This document shows, piece after piece, positions 1 through 11,162 of a DNA stretch of 64,000 nt; position 1 is the stretch's first letter, and the number at the start of each line of letters is the position of its first letter. The notes below the pieces were generated by a model. The model worked only from the letters and a program-made list of their open reading frames with translations. It made no database searches and was not told the DNA's origin. The position numbers and the translations under genes were made by a program. Origin of the DNA: Fulvia fulva (taxonomy: Eukaryota; Ascomycota; Dothideomycetes; Mycosphaerellales; Mycosphaerellaceae); assembly GCF_020509005.1 (NCBI RefSeq), contig NC_063012.1:9610001-9674000 (forward strand), in the 5' to 3' direction.

Positions 1-2339
1 TTATTGTTAAGAAGCTAGGTAGAGGACTCCGTGTCGACGTAGACTATAGAGCTGTAAACGCTATTACCGTTAAGAATAGGTACCCGATACCTTAAGTCCG
101 TAAGACCCTAGCTCGTATAAGCGGCGTATAGTAGTTCACTACCTTAGATATTATTATAGTATTTAACGAGCTACGTATCCGTAAAGGCGACGAATAGAAG
201 ACAGTCTTTACTACCCGATATAGTACCTACGAACAGCTTATAGTGCTATTTAGTCTCTATAACGTACTAAGCGCGTTCTAGGTATATATTAACAAAGCAT
301 TATATAGACACCTAGACGACTTCGTGTCTATATACCTAGACGACTATATCGTGTTTACGTATAGTTCATTAAAAGAATACGTGAAACACGTACGTACTAT
401 TATTAGGTGTCTAATTAACGCTCGACTTCCTATAGACGTCTATAAGTACCGCTTCTTCTAGAAGAGCGTTAAGTTCTTAGGACTAATTATTACTAACAAG
501 GGCATTTAGATAGATAAATCCAAGGTCTAGACTATTATAGATTAGGCTACTCTATAGAGCTTAAAGGATATACTATCTTTCCTTAGGCTAGCTAACTTCT
601 ATAGGAGGTTCGTTAATAACTTTTCTGGTATCGTTATACCTTTAACCGACCTTATACGCGGTAACGTACTTAAGAATCGTACACCCTTCGTATAGAGCCT
701 AGACTACTAAAGTACGTTCGAGACCCTAAAGGTAGCATTCTATAAACGCCTAGTATTAGTACATTTTGGTATTACTAAGCCCTACGTCGTAGAAACTAAT
801 TCCTTAGATAGGTGTATAGCTAGCGTATTATCTTAGGTTAGAGAGGACAGTAAATTGTATCCTATCGTATTCTACTCGATAAAGATAAACCTAGTAGAAT
901 ATAATTGCGAGATTTACGATAAGGAGCTAATAGCTATTATTAGAGCGTTTAAGGAATAGAGGCCGGAGCTAATAAGCGCTCCCTCTAAGGTTCTTACCGA
1001 CTATAAGGGCTTAGAGTAGTTCATAACGACTAAGTAGCTTACCCGCCGATAAGTACGCTAGAGCGAGTTCCTATCCGGGTTCGACTTCTAGATAGAATAT
1101 CGCCCTAGTAAGCTTAGGACAAAGCTCGATAGCCTTACGCGCCGTAGACAAGATATAGACAATAAGGATAATATAAAACATAGGTAGTAAGCTATATTAA
1201 AGCTACGTAACCTCCCTCCTAATATATATAAGCGCTTAAAGCTATTAACTATAACTACTCCGCGTACTACGGCCGACTAGTATTAATTACTACTTTACGT
1301 ACTTAAAGTAAACGAGGCCTCTATCAAAGAACTTATCGAGGAAGCCTATACTAAAGACGAGCTAGCGTACGGCATTAAGAAGGCCCTAGACGACAATACT
1401 TGTACTTTACTACGAAATCTAGAAGGCTCTAGCTATATCTCGCTTAGTAACTATAAGTTAGACGGTGACCTAATTAAGATCTAAGGACGTATATACGTAC
1501 CGTATAAGCTTCGTCCGGAGCTAATAGCGAGGCACTACGATACTCTATTAGCTAGGCATCCTAGGCGTAAGAAGATAGTCGACCTACTTACGCGTACGTA
1601 CTACTAGCCTAGTCTAGTAGTAGATGTCGCTAAGTACGTTAAGATCATTACCTATATATACGATCTAAGGCTTTTTATAATATATACTAAGGTATACTCT
1701 AATAGTTACCCGTGCCCTCGGGTATCTATAAGGAGGTAGTACTCGATTACGTAGTAGAGCTACCGGATAGTTATAGTACTAAGGGCGTAAAGTATAACGC
1801 TATCCTCACCCTAACCTATAGACTTACTAAGAGGAAGTATCTTATGCCCGTAGTAGATTTGACCCCTAAGGTAGCGGCTAACGCCGTATTAAAGTACGTA
1901 ATAGAGGATTAGGGCCTATTTGATACGGTAGTATTAGACCGTAGTAGTTAGTAGGTAAGCTAATTCTAGAAGGCTCTAATAGCGTGTCTAGCTATATATA
2001 TAAAGATCTCGACTGCCTTTTACCCTAAGACTAATAGGTAGTTAGAACGTACGAACTAAGCTATAGAATAGTACCTACGCGCGTACGTTAACTATACGTA
2101 GGACGATTAGGTCTAGTAGTTATCTATCGTAGAGTTTGCCCTAAATAATTAATAGAGCGCTACTATAGGTATATTACTGTTCTTCGTAACGCTAGGCCGT
2201 AATCCTCGAATAGAGGTAATACCTTAGGCTACAAGCGGTAACGGTACTAAGCTTCTAAAAGTATAGGCCTTATTAAAGTAGTACGTAGAGATTTCGCGAC
2301 TTTTATAGAGAACGTTAACGTATACTATATTATATAGCT
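1..2339 (+). pseudogene. Gypsy-A pol remnant (RT, RNase H, integrase)
   Basis: Read through stops, the first 100 bases give [18 protein letters not shown], the Gypsy RT fingerprint. The polymerase motif appears as YLDDYIVF near 331-356. RNase H is recognisable at about 757-800 (VVHFGITKPYVVETN). The integrase zinc-finger histidines are seen near 1530-1580 (HYDTLLARHPRRKK). The integrase core is the only open stretch (1712-1912, with DYVVELPDSYSTKG). No functional protein is possible. Assignment to Ty3/Gypsy rests on the motifs and on the order RT-RH-IN-chromodomain. Confidence 0.85.
2325..2339. repeat. Target-site duplication of LINE-1a (left copy)
   Basis: CTATATTATATAGCT occurs here and again at 5625-5639, exactly flanking the LINE. 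The first bases of the right copy could also belong to the LINE tail, so the true duplication is 11-15 bp. Confidence 0.9.
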
Positions 2340-5300
2340 CCCCGCACGTGCTTCTATGTCAGCAAGGACATACTAGAATCCGACTGGGAGGTAGTGTACT
2401 ACGCAGACGAAGAAGGCGGGGGCGATATTACCTCCCTCCACGTGGGTAGCACCTGGATACACAACCTATACATGCAACCGCCAGCCTCGAGGTCTAGCCG
2501 CGACCTAGGGGTCTGCAGACACCTAGACAGTGCGCTCAAGAGACAAGGGTGCCACATCGTAGTAGGAGACTTCAACATACACCACCCTTCCTGGGAAAGC
2601 CTTATGCAGCCGCACCCTATAGCCGACGAAGTACTCGACTTGATGGCGAGCAACGCAATTGCCCTCAATACCCCGAAGGACCTGGGCACCTGGAAGAGAG
2701 GGGGACTCCAAGGCACGATCGACCTCTCCTGGATCTCAGATAGCCACTACCACACGGTAACCTACTGTGGGATCGAACATGAACTCGAGGCGTCGTCAGA
2801 CCACATGCCAGTCAGGACCTCTATTGCGACACAGATACAACGCACACCAGCGAGAACCCCTAAGCCAAACTGGGGAAAGGCCCACTGGGCCAACATCCAG
2901 GCGTACCTCGATGACTCCAAGAGGCTAGTCCAGATCGCGCAGCAGCAATACAACAGTAAAGACGAGATAGACGAAGCAGTCCAGGGGTTGACAGACGAAA
3001 TAAGAAAAGCGACCTCACTCCACGTTCCGCTTGCCCAACCAACGACATGGTCCAAACCATACTGGACGCCGGAGTGCACTGCGGTAGTAAGAGAAGCAAG
3101 GAGAGCCCGCCGGGTGTGGACGAGCAGCCATAGCGAGGAGGCCTGGAACGTATACAGGGAGGCATGCCAACAGAAGAAAGCCATAATACGGAGGGAGAAA
3201 GCAGTCGGCTGGAGGGCCACAGTGGAAGAAATCGCCGGCAAGCCAGAGAGGATGTGGAAGCTAGCGAAATGGGCCCGACAGGACCCTACACAGGGCCCCT
3301 CCTTCTCTATCCCAGCGCTACAATCGCCTAGTGGCCCGGTTAGCGACCCCGAGGCCAAGGCGCGTCTACTGGCTAGCAAGTTCTTCCCACCCCCAGTCGA
3401 GGCTGATCTAAGCGACATAAACAGCTCTACTCCCCTAGCCCCTAGCATCGCGGTCTAACAGGAGGTGTCCGAGGGAGAAGTCACCGCTGTGCTGAGGAAG
3501 TTGCCGGCGAAGAAAGCCCCGGGGCCGGATGGGATCCCAAACGAGCTACTAAAGAAGTGTAGAGATCAACTAGCCCCAGCAGTTGCAGCGATCTTCAACG
3601 CCTGCCTACAGACCGGATACCACCCGATAGCTTTTAAACAATCGACGACAGTGGTCCTACGCAAGCCGCAGAAGGAAGACTATACGCAGGTGAAGTCGTA
3701 CCGCCCAATTGCGCTCCTTAACACTCTTGGGAAGGCGCTTGAGAAGCTGGTTGCAACGAGACTCTCCGAGGCGACAGAGGAACACTCCCTACTCCCGGAC
3801 ACCCAGATGGGTGCGCGCCCACAGCGATCGACGCTATCCGCGATGGAACTTATCACCTCTCAGGTAAAGGCCATCTGGTATAAGAATAGGGACAAGGTGG
3901 CTTCCTTACTTAGCCTAGACATATCGGGAGCCTTCGACTACGTGTCACACCCGCGGCTTCTCTACATCCTAAGGTCGAAAGGACTCCCTGAGTGGCTTGT
4001 CAACTTCGTACGGTCCTACCTCCAAAACCGCAGTACGTCGATCCTGGTCGGCCAGTACAGAAGCCCATTTCAAGCAGTCCACACTGGAATCCCGCAAGGC
4101 TCAACGCTAGCACCTATTCTGTTCCTCTTCTTTATGGCGACGCTGCTCCCAGCCCTAGAATCCCAGAACACCGCTGCGAGCGGCTTCGTAGACGACACAA
4201 ACATCCTAGCGTGGTCTTCCTCGACTGAGGAGAACTGTAGGCTACTAGAAGAGAAGCACAAGATCTGCGAGGACTGGGCTAGGAGGCACGGGGCTCGGTT
4301 TGCCCCAGAAAAGTACAATCTGATACACTTTACGCGCCGGCCACGGTTCCACAATATGCAAGCTTCTATCCAGATACAGGGGCACACGACTAACCCGGCA
4401 AATCAGCTCAGGATCCTCGGACTATGGGTGGACCCGGCGCTACGGTGGAGGAAGCACGTACAGGCAATATTACGGAAAGCTGAACAGAATATAGCATCAT
4501 GCCAGAGGCTCACTGCGTCCACATGGGGGGCGGACTTCCGGCAGTCACGACTTCTATATACGGCTATTGTACGGCCAGTCCTTACCTATGGCAGCCAAGT
4601 GTGGTCCTTAGGCGAGAGGGCCTGCCCATCGAAGGGACTCGTCGCGCCGCTAGCGAAGATCCAAAACCAATGCCTAAGGAAGGTCACCGGGGCATATAAG
4701 TCGACACCAACGAGGATGCTTGAGCACGAGACCGCTATACCGCCGATCGACCTATACATCCAGGGACTACGGACCTCCTACTTAGGCAAGTCGGCACAGT
4801 ACCCAGTACAGAAGGTCATCGCCAGTGCAGTCGCAAGGGCCCGCGAATCAGTACCAGCGCATAAGGGCATTCGACCCGGAAACGAGCCGAACTACCGGGC
4901 AAGGGACGAACAGCTAGCAACACAATGGGAAGGTGAGAAATCGTTTGTAGAGCAACTATGGAAAGAGAGGTGGAACAACCAGGTTGTAGGGCATAGTGGA
5001 CGCCCTCAGCCAGCGGGACAACCTAAGGAATGGTCAGCTACAAAATCCGCGGTCAAGCACCCCCCGAAGCTCATCCACTACCGCCTTACGAGGGCACAGA
5101 GTAGCATAGCAACCCAACTGCGAAGCGAACACATCGGCCTCCAGGGGTACCTATCATGGAGGAAGGTCCCAGGATACACGAATACTAGCTGCCCCTGCGG
5201 CTATCGCTCCCAGAACGTACGGCACGCACTCCTCGTCTGTCCGAGGTGGTCGCTAGGAAGGGGGGAGTGGATGGTAAAGGCGAGGAACCGGACGATTGGG

Positions 5301-5447
5301 GCACTTCTTAACAACGCTGAAGACCTACGGCGCATTACGAACTGGATACTAGAGAAGGGCTGGCTAGAACAGTACCGCCTAGTAGGAGCAGTGCAGGAAG
5401 AGAGGACACGACGCAGCGCGACGAGACCGGCTAGGAGCGGGGGCTAA
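2340..5447 (+). pseudogene. LINE-1a ORF2: endonuclease + reverse transcriptase, one nonsense codon
   Basis: One reading frame runs from the truncation point to 5447, broken only by TAA at 3456-3458. The next open stretch is in the same frame, and CAA to TAA is the change RIP makes. The frame first reads PRTCFYVSKDI and VYYADEEGGGD, mid-endonuclease sequence. The endonuclease shows VGDFNIHHPSW and EASSDHMPV, the Asp/Asn and Ser-Asp-His motifs of the APE-type family. RT motifs follow: SLDISGAFD, GIPQGSTLAP and FVDDTNILAWS (Val where Ala is usual). Near the C-terminus is a zinc knuckle, CPCGYRSQNVRHALLVC. It would nick target DNA and copy LINE RNA there. The N-terminal endonuclease is missing, so it cannot be autonomous. 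Confidence 0.9.
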
Positions 5448-5519
5448 CGGGGTAGTGACATGGACTACGTACGTTCAGAGGGAAAGCTAATCTAGACAAG
5501 GAGTAGTCGGGGGCGGGAA

Positions 5520-5544
5520 GGGTTTTCACCTATTCGGGTTTCCC
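5520..5544 (+). promoter_or_regulatory. Conserved LINE 3' stem-loop
   Basis: GGG (5520-5522) pairs with CCC (5542-5544) and ACC (5528-5530) with GGT (5537-5539), leaving an asymmetric internal loop of five bases (TTTTC) against two (TT). The same fold, with a changed but still paired outer stem, is present in the other two LINE families here (28173-28199 and 41632-41657). A role in recognition of the RNA by the reverse transcriptase is inferred. Confidence 0.6.
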
Positions 5545-5610
5545 TTTGTACATAACAATAGATATATACCTGCATAGGCCGGATAGGGTCCTAGAACAGG
5601 GGAATGACAA

Positions 5611-5639
5611 ATCTATCTATCTATCTATATTATATAGCT
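5611..5639 (+). repeat. LINE-1a (TCTA)n tail and right target-site duplication
   Basis: The 3' UTR ends with AATGACAA followed by about four TCTA units that run into the duplicated target (5625-5639). The tail is a short tetranucleotide repeat, not poly(A). Confidence 0.85.
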
Positions 5640-6240
5640 TAGATATACCTAAGAGCGGTACGTAGACACCGTAGCGAATAAGCGTAAGCCTATACTAAGA
5701 TACGCGATTAGTAATAAGGTTTAGCTAGATACTAGAAACATCCCTACTTAAAGGCCCTATAAGAAACTTGACTATAAGAATGTAGGTCCCTTTATAATTA
5801 CCCGTAAGATTAACGTAGACGTATATAAGCTCGACCTTTAGGAAAGTATACGTATATACCCGAGGCTCTATACTAGCGTACTACGCCTAGTAAACGACGA
5901 CCTATTCCCTAATTAAAGCTAAGGTCAACTACTTATCGAGGCCTCCGAAGGCAATAGCGAGGAGCTAGATAAATACGTAGTTAAGGCGATTATAGATAGT
6001 AGATAGACTAGTAGAGCTAAGAAGTATATAAAGTATACCGTCCGTTAGGAAGGTAGTACTATTATAGAAGTACCTTATAGCAAATTAAAAGGTAGTACCG
6101 AGGAAGCGATAGTAGATTATTATTATAAGAACCTATTAGCGGCCGGTCTACTACCTAGATAGCGTAAGCCTAAAGGTTAGATATTGGACGACCTAGATAT
6201 TGTTCCCGATAGTCGACCCTACGACGCCTGCGTAATATAG
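5640..6240 (+). pseudogene. Gypsy-A integrase C-terminus and chromodomain remnant
   Basis: Downstream of the LINE the Gypsy frame resumes. At about 5968-6060 it reads through stops as YVVEAIIDSR and then KKYIKYTVR, typical of the chromodomain at the end of chromovirus integrases, which targets integration to marked chromatin. Stops and frame breaks are frequent. Confidence 0.6.
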
Positions 6241-6667
6241 ATATAACTTAAGGTAAGCTAAGGCTTAATATATAGTTAGCTTATCTAAGGTATACTACGG
6301 TATAATATAGACTCGACTTAAGGCTTACTACGGTAAGATATATAGTCTCTCTATAGTTAACCCGGCGTAAGCTAGTACTTCCTAATAGTACGGTTCTTAC
6401 TTACGGATGTACCCTACGGCGATATATTTCCGCGTACGAGGGCGTACGGCGGTTTAAGAGGGGTAGTAGTATTACGGTTTATCTCGTAAGGCTATACTTA
6501 GTATTACGTAACCTAGTACGCTAGCGTGCCCGGACCCTAGACCCTAACCTCGACGTTTACTTTATTACGGCTTTGCGACTTTCTTATCTTCTCTTCTTCG
6601 TAGAACTTATTCGATTCTAAGGTATTAATACGTTTACGCACTATCTTACGCCTTGTCCGTATTATCC
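6241..6667 (+). repeat. Gypsy-A 3' non-coding tail and partial 3' LTR
   Basis: RIPed non-coding sequence. A purine-rich stretch (AAGAGGGGTAGTAG, about 6455-6468) directly precedes TATTACGG, which would be TGTTACGG before RIP. This looks like a polypurine tract followed by an LTR start. The LTR is cut off at 6667 by Gypsy-B. Confidence 0.5.
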
Positions 6668-6744
6668 TATTACGAGCGAGAGTACTATAATAGGGTCGGG
6701 CAAAGATATATATAGTTACGCGAGCTATCTAAGAGAGCGCGAGA
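6668..6744 (-). repeat. Gypsy-B left LTR, first piece
   Basis: These 77 bp align with the start of the intact LTR copy at 28807. The LTR resumes at 20749 after the Copia-A insertion. The last five bases, CGAGA (6740-6744), are the Copia-A target duplication. Confidence 0.85.
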
Positions 6745-6951
6745 TATTACGTTAGAAGTATAGAAAGTTATTATACGGGCTTATATAGGGTGTTTTAAGA
6801 GCAGGTTATGTATTGTATATATCTATCTAGAATAGACAAGTGTTACTCTTAAAGAGGCTATAGGTAACTAATTAGTCACCTAATTCTTAGCGTACGTAGC
6901 CTTAAGTTTTAATAATAGGATATTACCTATATATACGCTCGGATCGCGACA
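6745..6951 (-). repeat. Copia-A 3' LTR with polypurine tract beside it
   Basis: This aligns with 20537-20743. Immediately inside it, at 6952-6961, the minus strand reads AAGGGGGGTG, a polypurine tract, confirming this is the 3' LTR of a minus-strand element. The bases to 7276 are featureless RIPed 3' non-coding sequence. Confidence 0.85.
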
Positions 6952-7276
6952 CACCCCCCTTAGCTCGTACGCTAGAGTAAATGAGCTGATTCCTATATGA
7001 TCGCGTATACCCTGTCATAACTACCCCTCCTACCTATAGTAGTGACGTCAGGCCCTCGGTATTACTACTACTATAGTAAGGGTAAGTCAGCTATTTTAAG
7101 TAAAGTAAGGTAAGGTGAGTAAGGTGAGCTTTATACCCCTTCCTTTATTCCTTACTTTCACTACTACTATTGTTACCTATATAATAAAGTATAGAATATA
7201 TAACTATTGCCGATAAGATAGCTTAGGTAATAGTCCCGTTATACGGACTTTTACTTAAGTGTGTAATCATCTTACC

Positions 7277-7494
7277 TATTAAACAGGTACGAGTTGCGTA
7301 GTAGTGGAAGACGGCGGATCACACAAAAGACGAAGAAGGACCCAATGGGATAGCGTGTATCTACATACAGTATCGCCGGTGTTGGTGTAGGTGTTTCAGG
7401 AGGGACAGCTGTACTCAGGACTTGACTAGCAAGCCCTGATTACTAATCCCCCTAAGCACTCAATGTTGACCCTATGACCTGCATATTCTCAACA
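7277..7494 (-). repeat. Copia-B 3' LTR
   Basis: This aligns over its whole length with 11788-12005. The minus strand just inside reads GAGTGGGAG, a short polypurine tract. Confidence 0.95.
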
Positions 7495-7648
7495 CTCCCA
7501 CTCAGGTCAGAAGGTCTCAAACAATCCCTTATACAAGCTAGAGCTGCCTCACAAAGTTTTGAAACTGCTGGCCATTGAGGGGCTTAGTCAGCCCATCAGC
7601 AACTATGTCCTTTGTGTGGCAGTAATCTACTGCAATCTTCTTTTGCCA

Positions 7649-9738
7649 CTAGAGATTCCTGACATAGTAGTATGCCACATCAATATGCTTTGACCTGTCA
7701 TGGACATGGGCATTTTTGACAAAGGTCAAAGCTGCTTGGTTGTCACCCATAAGCTTCACGGGTCTCAGCTCATCAACAGTACTGCTTGCCTTCATCCTAG
7801 GTTGGAATGAACACTCTCCAACCAGGTCAGGACACCTCATCTCTCTAAGGACTGCAGCAAGAAACTGTGACTACTTAGCTGCTGCATTCATGGCCATGAA
7901 CTCAGCCTCCATTGTTGATGTGGCAACAGACTTCTGCTTCCTACTCATCCAGGACACAGGTGATCCACAAAGGAACCACACATGTCCAAGGATTGAGACT
8001 CTGTCTGCCTTGTCTATGGCATAATCAGAATCTGAGTATCCCTGGAGAATACCTCCTCCTCTTCTGTACATCAAGCCCAGGTCTGGGTATGATCTCAGAT
8101 ATCTGGAGAGTTTCTTCAAGGCTCTAAGATGTTGCTTTGAAGGGTCAGCAACATATGAGCTGATTCTTCCAAGGGGGAAAGCAAGGTCTGGCCTTGTCAT
8201 TGTCATTGGCCACATCCAGGTACCATTGCAACTCTGGTACTCCTGTTTGTTGCACCTCTCATCCATAGTAGCTGAAGGTCTCAGATCCTCATAGCTGTCC
8301 ATAGGTGAGAGTGTGGGTGTGGCCTTCTCTGGAGAGATGCCCATCTTGGCAAGGTTAGTTTGGATGTAGTGTCCTTGATCAAGCTTTACAGTACCTTGGG
8401 ACCTGTTTCTGGTAATCCTCATTCCAAGGATCTTCTCAGGTTCCCCAAGATCTTTGATCTTGAACACTCTTCTAAATTCAGCCTTGAACCACTGAACATC
8501 TGACAGCTTTGGAGCTGCAATGGGGATGTCATCCACATAGGTGAGGACCATGATGTCTCTTCCTCTGTGGATGAGTAGGCATGGATCCACCTGGGACTAG
8601 GTGGATCCAATCTGTTCTAGCTTGGCAACACAGAGCTTGTTCTAATCTCTAGCTGCTTGCTTCAGTCCATACAGGCTTCTAAGGACCTTGAAGACCATAT
8701 TTGGTGGAATTTCGACACCTGGGGGTGGGATCATGTAGATGTCTTCAAGAAGGCTGCTTTCGGTGAAAGCATTGTTCACATCCACCTGGTGCATCTCAAG
8801 ATCTCTCTCACATACTACAGCCATGAAGACCCTAAGGGTATCATGCCTAACAGTAGGTGCAAAGGTCTTTTCAAAGTCAACACCATATTTCTGTGAAAAC
8901 CCTCTTACAACCAGTCTTGCCTTGAACTCTTCAATGGCTCCACTGATCATTCTTTTCACATCAAAAACCCACTTAGATGTAACCAGGTTTGCACCCCTTG
9001 GTAGTACAACTGGATCCAAGGTGTTGTTGCTTCCTAAGGCAATAAGTTCTTTCTGGATTGCCTCTTTCCACATATGTCCCCAATTGGGGTCTCCCACTGC
9101 CTCCTTGTAGGACTTTGGGATTGGCACTTCCTGCCGGTAGGCTATGGCCTGCCTAACAGCAGCAAATGCATATCCCTCCACATCATTCAGGATTTCCTCA
9201 ACCCAGCTCATAGTTGGATCAAGATGAAACATCTGAGCAATCAATGCCCTATGATGCTTGGCTTCATGCTCAGCAGAGCCATCATCTTCATCCCCCCTTG
9301 ACCTCTTGTTGCCTGCAAGCTGAGGTGGCTGGTGAGGTTGATCCTCCTGAACAAGTTCCTCTTCCTTTTCTTTTCTTGGAGTCCCCTCTACTCCAATCTT
9401 CTGGTACTCTCTAATGTCTTTTGGAGGTTGGGGAAGTTGCACAAACACTGTTTTAGCAAGGAAAGAATTTCCCTTGCACCATCACTACGGATTGCAGATA
9501 GAAAACACCTTGAGCTGTTCTCTACCTGAACCTTCCATTCCTTTAGAGCTGTAGGAGCATCACTCCTAGCCTTCAAAGGGACCACCCACTTCTTCCTCAA
9601 GAAGTTGTCTACAATCTCAAGCCAGTACTTGAAGCCAAGTCTTGAGACTGCACCTTGAAAAGGCCCACAGATGTCAATAGAGATGAGGGCCAGCCTCTCT
9701 CCTTTCCTCTCTGTGGCAGGTCCTTTGAACTTCCTCAT
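7649..9738 (-). pseudogene. Copia-B pol: integrase core, RT and RNase H, broken
   Basis: Reading leftward from 9738, the integrase core shows SIDICGPF and RSDGARE, the first two catalytic Asp residues. The frame then shifts near 9448 and passes into an acidic linker, so the third catalytic residue appears to be deleted. RT follows with FKARLVVRGF, VDVNNAFTESSLLEDIYM, LRSLYGLKQAARD and TYVDDIPI. RNase H follows with GYSDSDYAIDKADR and STMEAEFMAM, ending near 7649 with MGDNQAALTFVKN and DRSKHIDVAYYYVRNL. In-frame stops occur near 8642 and 8591 and again between 7871 and 7840. Motif order is that of Ty1/Copia. Confidence 0.9.
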
Positions 9739-9960
9739 GTCTGCAAGGGAGCAGACCTTGCAGTTCTGGTGTTCAGAAGGAACAGGAATGGGATCTTTCT
9801 TGTCAGTGACTCTATGCAGGTTTCTTAGCAGTCCCTTGCTAAGGTGTGCACATCTTCTATGCTATAGCTCCCACTGGTCCTGGGACTCAGTGGCAGTCAT
9901 AGCCTGTTCCAATTCACACTCAAAATGTGTACCTAACTTGGACAGATCCAAGTCATGCTC

Positions 9961-11162
9961 CTATAGAGAGGCATATGCTTGAGGCATAGCTTCAAGCTGC
10001 TCTGAAACACTTTGAATGAATGGAACACCCCCTCTCAGCTTTGTCTGGACAACAGGTTTTCCAGGAAGGGATTTGAGGGTGAAACTGGGCGGTTGGACAG
10101 CAAACTGTTGGCTGAACTGATTCCAAGAGACAAGGCTAACTCCAAGGCCAGGAACAAACAAAACATTCTTCAAGACAATCTGCTTCCCAGAAGGACCACC
10201 CATCACTGCACTCCCCTCATGTGTGGCATGTAGGTAGCCACCCCCAACCTTGATCCACTTCCTCTTCTGAAGAGGTTTCAGGGTCCTGAAAAGTGAATCC
10301 TGGTCAGTCATATGGAATGAAGCACAAGAGTCAAGCAACCACTCTGAGGAGGGGTACTTGCTTTTGGCTTCCACAGTTGAATGGGCAACCTCATCAACTT
10401 CATCATCCTCTGATGGTGTCTCAGGGTCTGATAAGTCTTCCTGGGTTGCACAGGCTCTTCCTTGTAAGGTCCTTCATCACCACTAGGATGTCCCTCAGGC
10501 TTGGGGATGGGGACCTCGTTCTCGGTGGTGATGATTGTCTCTTTGCAACAGAGGTGTTTCCTCTGTTGAGCTTGTCCTTCCTGACAGCATGCTTGGCTCC
10601 AGAGAGGTGTGGGCAATCCTTGATCACATGATCACCATCACAGAGATGGCAGGTGATCTTGCCCTGGAAACCTCTTCCTACAAACATTGCTGTTTCCTTG
10701 GATGCAACTTCCAGCCTGGATTCATGTGACTCAAGCAGTTGTAGACAATCTTCATATGACAGTCCTGGCTAGGCCAGGATAGTGTTCTTGGTCCCAAGAT
10801 ACACCTCAGGCAGGGCTTGAAGCAGATGCTTCAGCTTCCTTGTAGGCTCTCTGTAGTGAGCCTCTGCTGGGTCAACTTCAGCAATCCTTCTTACAAGATT
10901 GCCAAGGTGGACCCAGGCCTGTCTGATGGTCATGCCATCTATCATTCTGAAGTTGATCAATTCTTGAACAACTGTCATTGCATATGCAGCATGAACCTTG
11001 CTGTACTTTGCCCTCATCTTGAGCCAGATCTCTCCAGCTTGTCTCATCTATTTGCTTTCCTCCCAACTGGACTGTATCTTGACTCTTCAAGTCCAGGTAA
11101 GGGATCTGATGACTCAGATGGTGTTGAGGAGCTGGGTGTGCTTGATAATAGATGGCCTCCAT
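9961..11162 (-). pseudogene. Copia-B gag and protease, broken
   Basis: The gag core is 10769-11047 (AGEIWLKMRAKYSKVHAA, a Copia gag-type segment). A TAG at its end separates it from 10421-10687 in the same frame. That stretch holds a zinc knuckle with unusual spacing, CHLCDGDHVIKDC, where only three residues separate the second Cys from His (four is usual). After a frameshift the protease is 9961-10374, with LLDSCASFHMTDQDSLF, so Cys replaces Gly in the usual Asp-Ser-Gly motif. The related Copia-D copy (from 48727) has Tyr there, consistent with a RIPed Cys codon, so the change may be old in the family. Confidence 0.8.

Larger units (their letters stand above)
2340..5624 (+). mobile_element. 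LINE-1a: 5'-truncated non-LTR retrotransposon, lightly RIPed
   Basis: The insertion begins inside the endonuclease domain and ends in a 3' UTR and a (TCTA)n tail, flanked by a 15-bp duplication. Comparison with the full-length relative at 54364-59346 shows that about 1.7 kb (ORF1 and the start of ORF2) is missing. This is the only truncated LINE in the window whose 5' end is not joined to the 1078-bp module. CA and TG are still common, so it is younger, or was hit less by RIP, than Gypsy-A around it. Confidence 0.95.
1..6667 (+). mobile_element. Gypsy-A: RIPed Ty3/Gypsy chromovirus, 5' part outside the window
   Basis: The element enters the window inside reverse transcriptase and continues through RNase H, integrase and a chromodomain-like tail to a 3' LTR. 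A LINE (2340-5624) interrupts it between the integrase core and the chromodomain, and removing the LINE plus one 15-bp duplication restores continuity. The sequence is full of TAG/TAA and almost free of CA/TG, as expected from RIP. Its right end is cut at 6667 by insertion of Gypsy-B. The fragment right of Gypsy-B (29006 on) is LINE sequence, so the missing LTR end was not found. Confidence 0.85.

Noticed and set aside
2762..3448. Long minus-strand frames opposite the LINE-1a and LINE-2 coding regions
   Set aside because: They are mirror frames of strongly coding plus-sense LINE sequence, with no motifs of their own.
5611..5628. TCTA runs as independent microsatellites or a CRISPR-like array
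   Set aside because: They occur only at LINE 3' ends next to target duplications, so they are LINE tails.
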